Of a stretch of DNA of 64,000 bases, positions 61,079-64,000 are shown piece by piece (position 1 is the first letter of the stretch; every line of letters begins with the position of its first letter). Source of the stretch: a bacterium (GTDB lineage: Bacteria > UBA6262 > WVXT01). The stretch spans positions 1-64,000 of the forward strand of contig DATKVN010000010.1 in the NCBI GenBank assembly GCA_035530055.1. Reading direction: 5' to 3'. The notes below the pieces were generated by a model, which was not told the DNA's origin, ran no database searches, and worked only from the letters and a program-made list of their open reading frames with translations. A program made the position numbers and the translations under genes.

Positions 61079-61642
61079 TTAAAATTTTTTATCTACTTTT
61101 TTGGAAATAATATTGCGCCTTTGACTAATGTAAAGTTTCCTAATCTGATTAAACGTTTCAATGTACTCCCGGGTTTTATAGTCGGGAAAAGTCCAGGGTC
61201 GGAACTTAAAAGTTCCCTGGCTGAAATATAAAGTTATCTCTGCATAGATCATCTCTCTTAAATAAATTCTGTTTGGTGAATCTTTAGTGTTGGCTAAGAC
61301 CAGCTTTGTACAATCGAGATAACCCGGGTCAAGATTAATAAGACGGCTTGGTTCATCTTTGGAAAGCGAAAACTTTTCTTCCAGACTGTTGGTAAATAAT
61401 TTAATCTCTACTAACCCCCTTGGTTCAATTAACTCGCAAAAACTTAAAAATCGTCTCTTTAAATTTTTGCCTATCTCTTCTTCGTAGTAATCGGTCTTGT
61501 CAAAGTTGAATACATTGCTTTTCAAATCTACCGGCCCAAATTTCTCAACTAAAATTTGTGTTAGCTGGTCGAAAAGGTCTACATTCGGAGATATCATACC
61601 CATTATTAACTTTACTGGTAGAGGTTTTTTTATTTTACGCAT
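61079..61642 (-). CDS. DUF4416 family protein
   Basis: About 187 residues from the ATG at 61642 (AAAGGA 6 nt upstream). PVKLIMGMISPNVDLFDQL, FNFDKTDYYEEEIGKNLKR, INLDPGYLDCTKLVLANTKD, NRIYLREMIYAEITLYF and FKFRPWTFPDYKTREYIETF match DUF4416 proteins, of unknown function. Function not known. Confidence 0.88.
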   Translation of the reverse strand: MRKIKKPLPVKLIMGMISPNVDLFDQLTQILVEKFGPVDLKSNVFNFDKTDYYEEEIGKNLKRRFLSFCELIEPRGLVEIKLFTNSLEEKFSLSKDEPSRLINLDPGYLDCTKLVLANTKDSPNRIYLREMIYAEITLYFSQGTFKFRPWTFPDYKTREYIETFNQIRKLYISQRRNIISKKVDKKF

Positions 61643-61700
61643 TGTTTGTCCTTTCACCATAGAATTATATACATAAATGGACTATTCATCAAGTGAAAAA

Positions 61701-62966
61701 TTAAAATTTCAATAATTTTACAAATTTTTCTTTATCTGTAAAAGGACCAACTACTGCCAGATTAAGGTGCTCCTTAACGAAAATCTTTTTGGCTACTCTG
61801 TTTATGTCGTCTGAAGTAACTTTTTCAATTTCTTTCATCTGTTTTTCCGGCAGTTTAATCTCTCCTAAAAGAAGTTCTTGATGGCCCAGAAAACTTGCTA
61901 CCCCTGGAGAAAGCTCCAGTTCCAGAGCCAGTCTGCCTTTCAAGTATTCTTTAGCTTTTCCCAATTCTTCTTTTCCAACAATTTCTTGACACATTCTTTT
62001 AAACTCTTCCAAAATGGTCGTAATGGCAATTTCTGTTTTGTTTATCTCCACTCCCGCATTGACACGCAGGTTCCCCCCATCCAGATAAGATTCCCTTAAA
62101 GAATCAACTGAATAAACTATACCTTCTTCTTCTCGAAGCCTAACGAAGAGCCGGGAACTTACCATTCCTCCCAGAATCGTATTTAAAACCCTGAGCACAT
62201 AATAGTCGGGATGTTTATAAGCAAAAGTCCTTACTCCCAGACATAGATAAGCCTGGTCAGTCTTTCTATATTGAAGAGTTGTAGCAGGAGCGGTCTGTTT
62301 TTCTTCTAAAGGCAGGTAAGAAGGTTTTTTTCTGTTTTTCCATCTTCTTAAATACTTCTTAACCAAAGCCGAAGTCTTTCCAGACTGGACATCACCAGCA
62401 ATGGAAATTACAGTATTATTGGAAGAAAAATTATTCTTCCTATAAACCAATAATTTTTCCCGATCGATATTTTTAACTACCTCTTTCTTTCCGATTACTT
62501 CCCAGCCCAGGGGCTGGTTGCCGTAGAGTAGAGATTCATAAATATTTACAACCTGAATATCTGGTTTATCCTGATGCATATTAATCTCTTCCAAAATCAC
62601 GCCTTTTTCCTTTTCAATCTCTTCTCTTTCAAATTTGGAATTAAGTAACATATCTGAAAGAACATCGAGAGCGAGCTCCAGGTGAGGACTGGCTAAGTGA
62701 ATGAAAAAGCCAGTGCTCTCTTCGCTGGTATAAGCGTTTAGTTCTCCTCCTACTCTATCAATAGTTTCGGAAATGGTTTTGGCGCTTGGACGCTTGCTCG
62801 TTCCCCTAAAGAACATATGCTCCAAAAAATGGGTAATGCCGTTCAGTTGCCGAGATTCATAGCGAGACCCTGTTCCAATTAAAATCAAAACAGTGACTGC
62901 TCGCGTCCCTTTCATTGGAGCTGTTATGACTTTCAAACCGTTATCTATTAGATATTTTTTATACAT
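61701..62966 (-). CDS. M16-family zinc peptidase
   Basis: 421 residues: GSRYESRQLNGITHFLEHMFFRGT gives the inverted zinc motif HxxEH; the downstream Glu is in the EESTGFFIHL region. The second M16 half begins about residue 200 (KQTAPATTLQYRKTDQAYLCLG; RLREEEGIVYSVDSLRE). It probably degrades small peptides in the cytoplasm or envelope. It starts just before the rhomboid gene ends, same strand. Confidence 0.92.
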   Translation of the reverse strand: MYKKYLIDNGLKVITAPMKGTRAVTVLILIGTGSRYESRQLNGITHFLEHMFFRGTSKRPSAKTISETIDRVGGELNAYTSEESTGFFIHLASPHLELALDVLSDMLLNSKFEREEIEKEKGVILEEINMHQDKPDIQVVNIYESLLYGNQPLGWEVIGKKEVVKNIDREKLLVYRKNNFSSNNTVISIAGDVQSGKTSALVKKYLRRWKNRKKPSYLPLEEKQTAPATTLQYRKTDQAYLCLGVRTFAYKHPDYYVLRVLNTILGGMVSSRLFVRLREEEGIVYSVDSLRESYLDGGNLRVNAGVEINKTEIAITTILEEFKRMCQEIVGKEELGKAKEYLKGRLALELELSPGVASFLGHQELLLGEIKLPEKQMKEIEKVTSDDINRVAKKIFVKEHLNLAVVGPFTDKEKFVKLLKF

Positions 62967-62981
62967 AGCAAAAAATTCTAT

Positions 62982-63671
62982 TTACTTTCTTTTGGGATGT
63001 TTTTTGCCTTTTAAGAGTAGAATAAAAAATATTCCACTTAAAAATCCGCCAATATGTGCCCACCAGGCAATTCCTCCTGCCTGGGCAGTCCCTGGACCCA
63101 GGGTTAACACTCCAATGAAAAACTGCATTAAAAACCAAATTCCTAAAAATATGAAAGCAGGTAGCTTAATTATCTGGAAAAAGAAAAAGATTGGCACAAG
63201 AGTGATGACCCGGGATTTAGGATAGAGGATAAAGTATGCACCCAAAATCCCAGCAATAGCCCCACTGGCACCAATCGAGGGCACAGAAGAAGTGGGATTG
63301 GCAAAGATATGAGCTAAGCTTGCCCCCAATCCGCAAAGGAGATAGAAAATCAGGAACTTAAAATGTCCCAATCTATCCTCTACATTATCAGCAAAAATCC
63401 AGAGATACAACATATTGCCCAGAAGATGAACCCATCCTCCATGTAGGAAAAGGGAAGTGAATATTGGAAAGTAACTCCTAAGGAGTCCTTGAGATACATA
63501 GAGGCGAGAATCAAAAAAGCGCGCGGGCACCACACCAGCAAATTTCACAAGTTCTGGCAATTGTCGACCGAGGCTAAGCTCATAAAAAAAAACAGAAATG
63601 TTTGCCACAATTAGAAATATGGTGCTAATGGGATACCTTTCTGATGGTATGGTGTCTTTAAGTGGAATCAT
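62982..63671 (-). CDS. Rhomboid-family intramembrane serine protease
   Basis: About 229 residues from the ATG at 63671. Six or so membrane helices with WVHLLGNMLYLWIFADNVED, the catalytic Ser in GASGAIAGILGAYF and the catalytic His in WWAHIGGFLSGI. It cleaves membrane protein segments. An upstream extension of 35 codons reads through repeats and is rejected. Confidence 0.9.
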   Translation of the reverse strand: MIPLKDTIPSERYPISTIFLIVANISVFFYELSLGRQLPELVKFAGVVPARFFDSRLYVSQGLLRSYFPIFTSLFLHGGWVHLLGNMLYLWIFADNVEDRLGHFKFLIFYLLCGLGASLAHIFANPTSSVPSIGASGAIAGILGAYFILYPKSRVITLVPIFFFFQIIKLPAFIFLGIWFLMQFFIGVLTLGPGTAQAGGIAWWAHIGGFLSGIFFILLLKGKKHPKRK

Positions 63672-63684
63672 TTTTGTTCTATAT

Positions 63685-63820
63685 TTATTTTTTGTAGCAG
63701 CAAAGCGTAAGCTTTGCTCCCCTGTAGGGGACGGACTCCGTGCCGTCCCTTCCTTTGGGCGACCATCCCGATACATCGGGATCGCCCTTACAATGCAGAG
63801 TTATCGCCCTGCGGCAACAT
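63685..63820. repeat. Type C repeat cluster
   Basis: GCAAAGCGTAAGCTTTGC, GGGGACGGACTCCGTGCCGTCCC, GGGCGACCATCCCGATACATCGGGATCGCCC and GCAGAGTTATCGCCCTGC, between the rhomboid gene and the partial DRTGG gene. Confidence 0.85.
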
Positions 63821-63821
63821 T

Positions 63822-64000
63822 TTATTTTGCCTTGATACCTAATTTATCATATAAATACCGGAAATTTATCTCCCGATTAACCAGTTCTACTGCTCTGGTC
63901 ACCTTCTTCTTCCCGCTAACTCTCAAGCGTCTCAGTAGGCTTTCTATTTTTTCAACCGTTGTGAGTGTGTCTTCTTTAACCAATATCATCGGTACTTGCC
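63822..64000 (-). CDS. C-terminal part of a DRTGG-type protein (runs off window)
   Basis: The last ~58 codons of a minus-strand gene that continues beyond the window. QVPMILVKEDTLTTVEKIE resembles the DRTGG/AAA-associated domain of phosphotransacetylase N-terminal-like proteins, followed by LLRRLRVSGKKKVTRAVELV. Start and full domain make-up are not visible, so the call is tentative. Confidence 0.6.
   Translation of the reverse strand, partial: QVPMILVKEDTLTTVEKIESLLRRLRVSGKKKVTRAVELVNREINFRYLYDKLGIKAK

Overview
The window looks like a chromosome segment of an uncultivated diderm bacterium. An outer membrane is implied by a TonB-dependent receptor and a lipoprotein-type binding protein. Gene density is high, operons are short and tightly overlapping, base composition is moderately AT-rich, and several families of palindromic intergenic repeats are scattered throughout. 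The mix (DUF4416, a zinc-ribbon coiled-coil protein beside RNase HI, B12-binding radical SAM enzymes, RAYT-linked repeats) is of a kind seen in candidate phyla such as Omnitrophota or Aerophobota, but the sequence alone does not fix the phylum. All recognised genes but one lie on the minus strand; the exception is the metallo-hydrolase at 48846. Several transcription units start with near-consensus sigma-70 promoters (TTGACA, 17 bp, TATAAT-like).

Region 1-28.5 kb is accessory-rich. It holds one AbiE pair with a broken toxin (478-1875), two HTH-nucleotidyltransferase/HEPN pairs (8137-9308 and 14633-15626) whose promoters carry duplicated operators around the -10 box, the start of a further copy of the second type at the left edge (1-26), and a MntA-HepT pair followed by an HsdS scrap (19349-20147). 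Among these are housekeeping and transport genes: an ABC-2 exporter, BaiN-like flavoprotein, rlmN with a HAD phosphatase, an MFS carrier, an APC permease fused to a PTS EIIA domain overlapping a P2A-type ATPase, rnk, a two-component cluster and two B12-binding radical SAM enzymes. Then come nth, a stand-alone LigD phosphoesterase domain, a short pyruvate kinase, and glgP. One repeat family (arm GGGGACACAATACTTAATTA) occurs only in this part and flanks a REP-associated tyrosine transposase at 27686, with two derived non-coding units at 16338 and 20156.

Region 28.5-40 kb holds glgC, a DksA/TraR-type zinc-finger protein, and a cobalamin salvage locus. That locus reads promoter, B12 riboswitch with terminator, cobU, cobT, cobS, btuF, btuC, btuD, cobO and then a BtuB-like TonB receptor with an unusual N-terminal coiled coil. 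The B12 taken up would serve, among others, the B12-binding radical SAM enzymes.

Region 40-54 kb carries tRNA-Gly, a glycosyltransferase, a CCA-adding/poly(A) polymerase-type enzyme, a MerR regulator, a peptide ABC transporter without a binding protein, DUF456, SAM hydrolase, a THEP1-type NTPase, the metallo-hydrolase, a sugar nucleotidyltransferase, an SppA-type protease, a truncated endonuclease IV, an HgdC-type ATPase with a cysteine-containing partner, and a YhhQ-type transporter.

Region 54-64 kb is rich in nucleic-acid enzymes: a MazG-like hydrolase, a radical SAM DNA-repair-type protein, a DEDDy exonuclease, an enlarged RNase HII-like protein, RNase P RNA and RNase HI. It also has two tiny lysine-rich open frames (55711, 60664), a tRNA-Val unit, two nitroreductase-family proteins, DUF4416, an M16 peptidase, a rhomboid protease and the end of a DRTGG-type protein. 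No CRISPR array, rRNA or prophage was seen.
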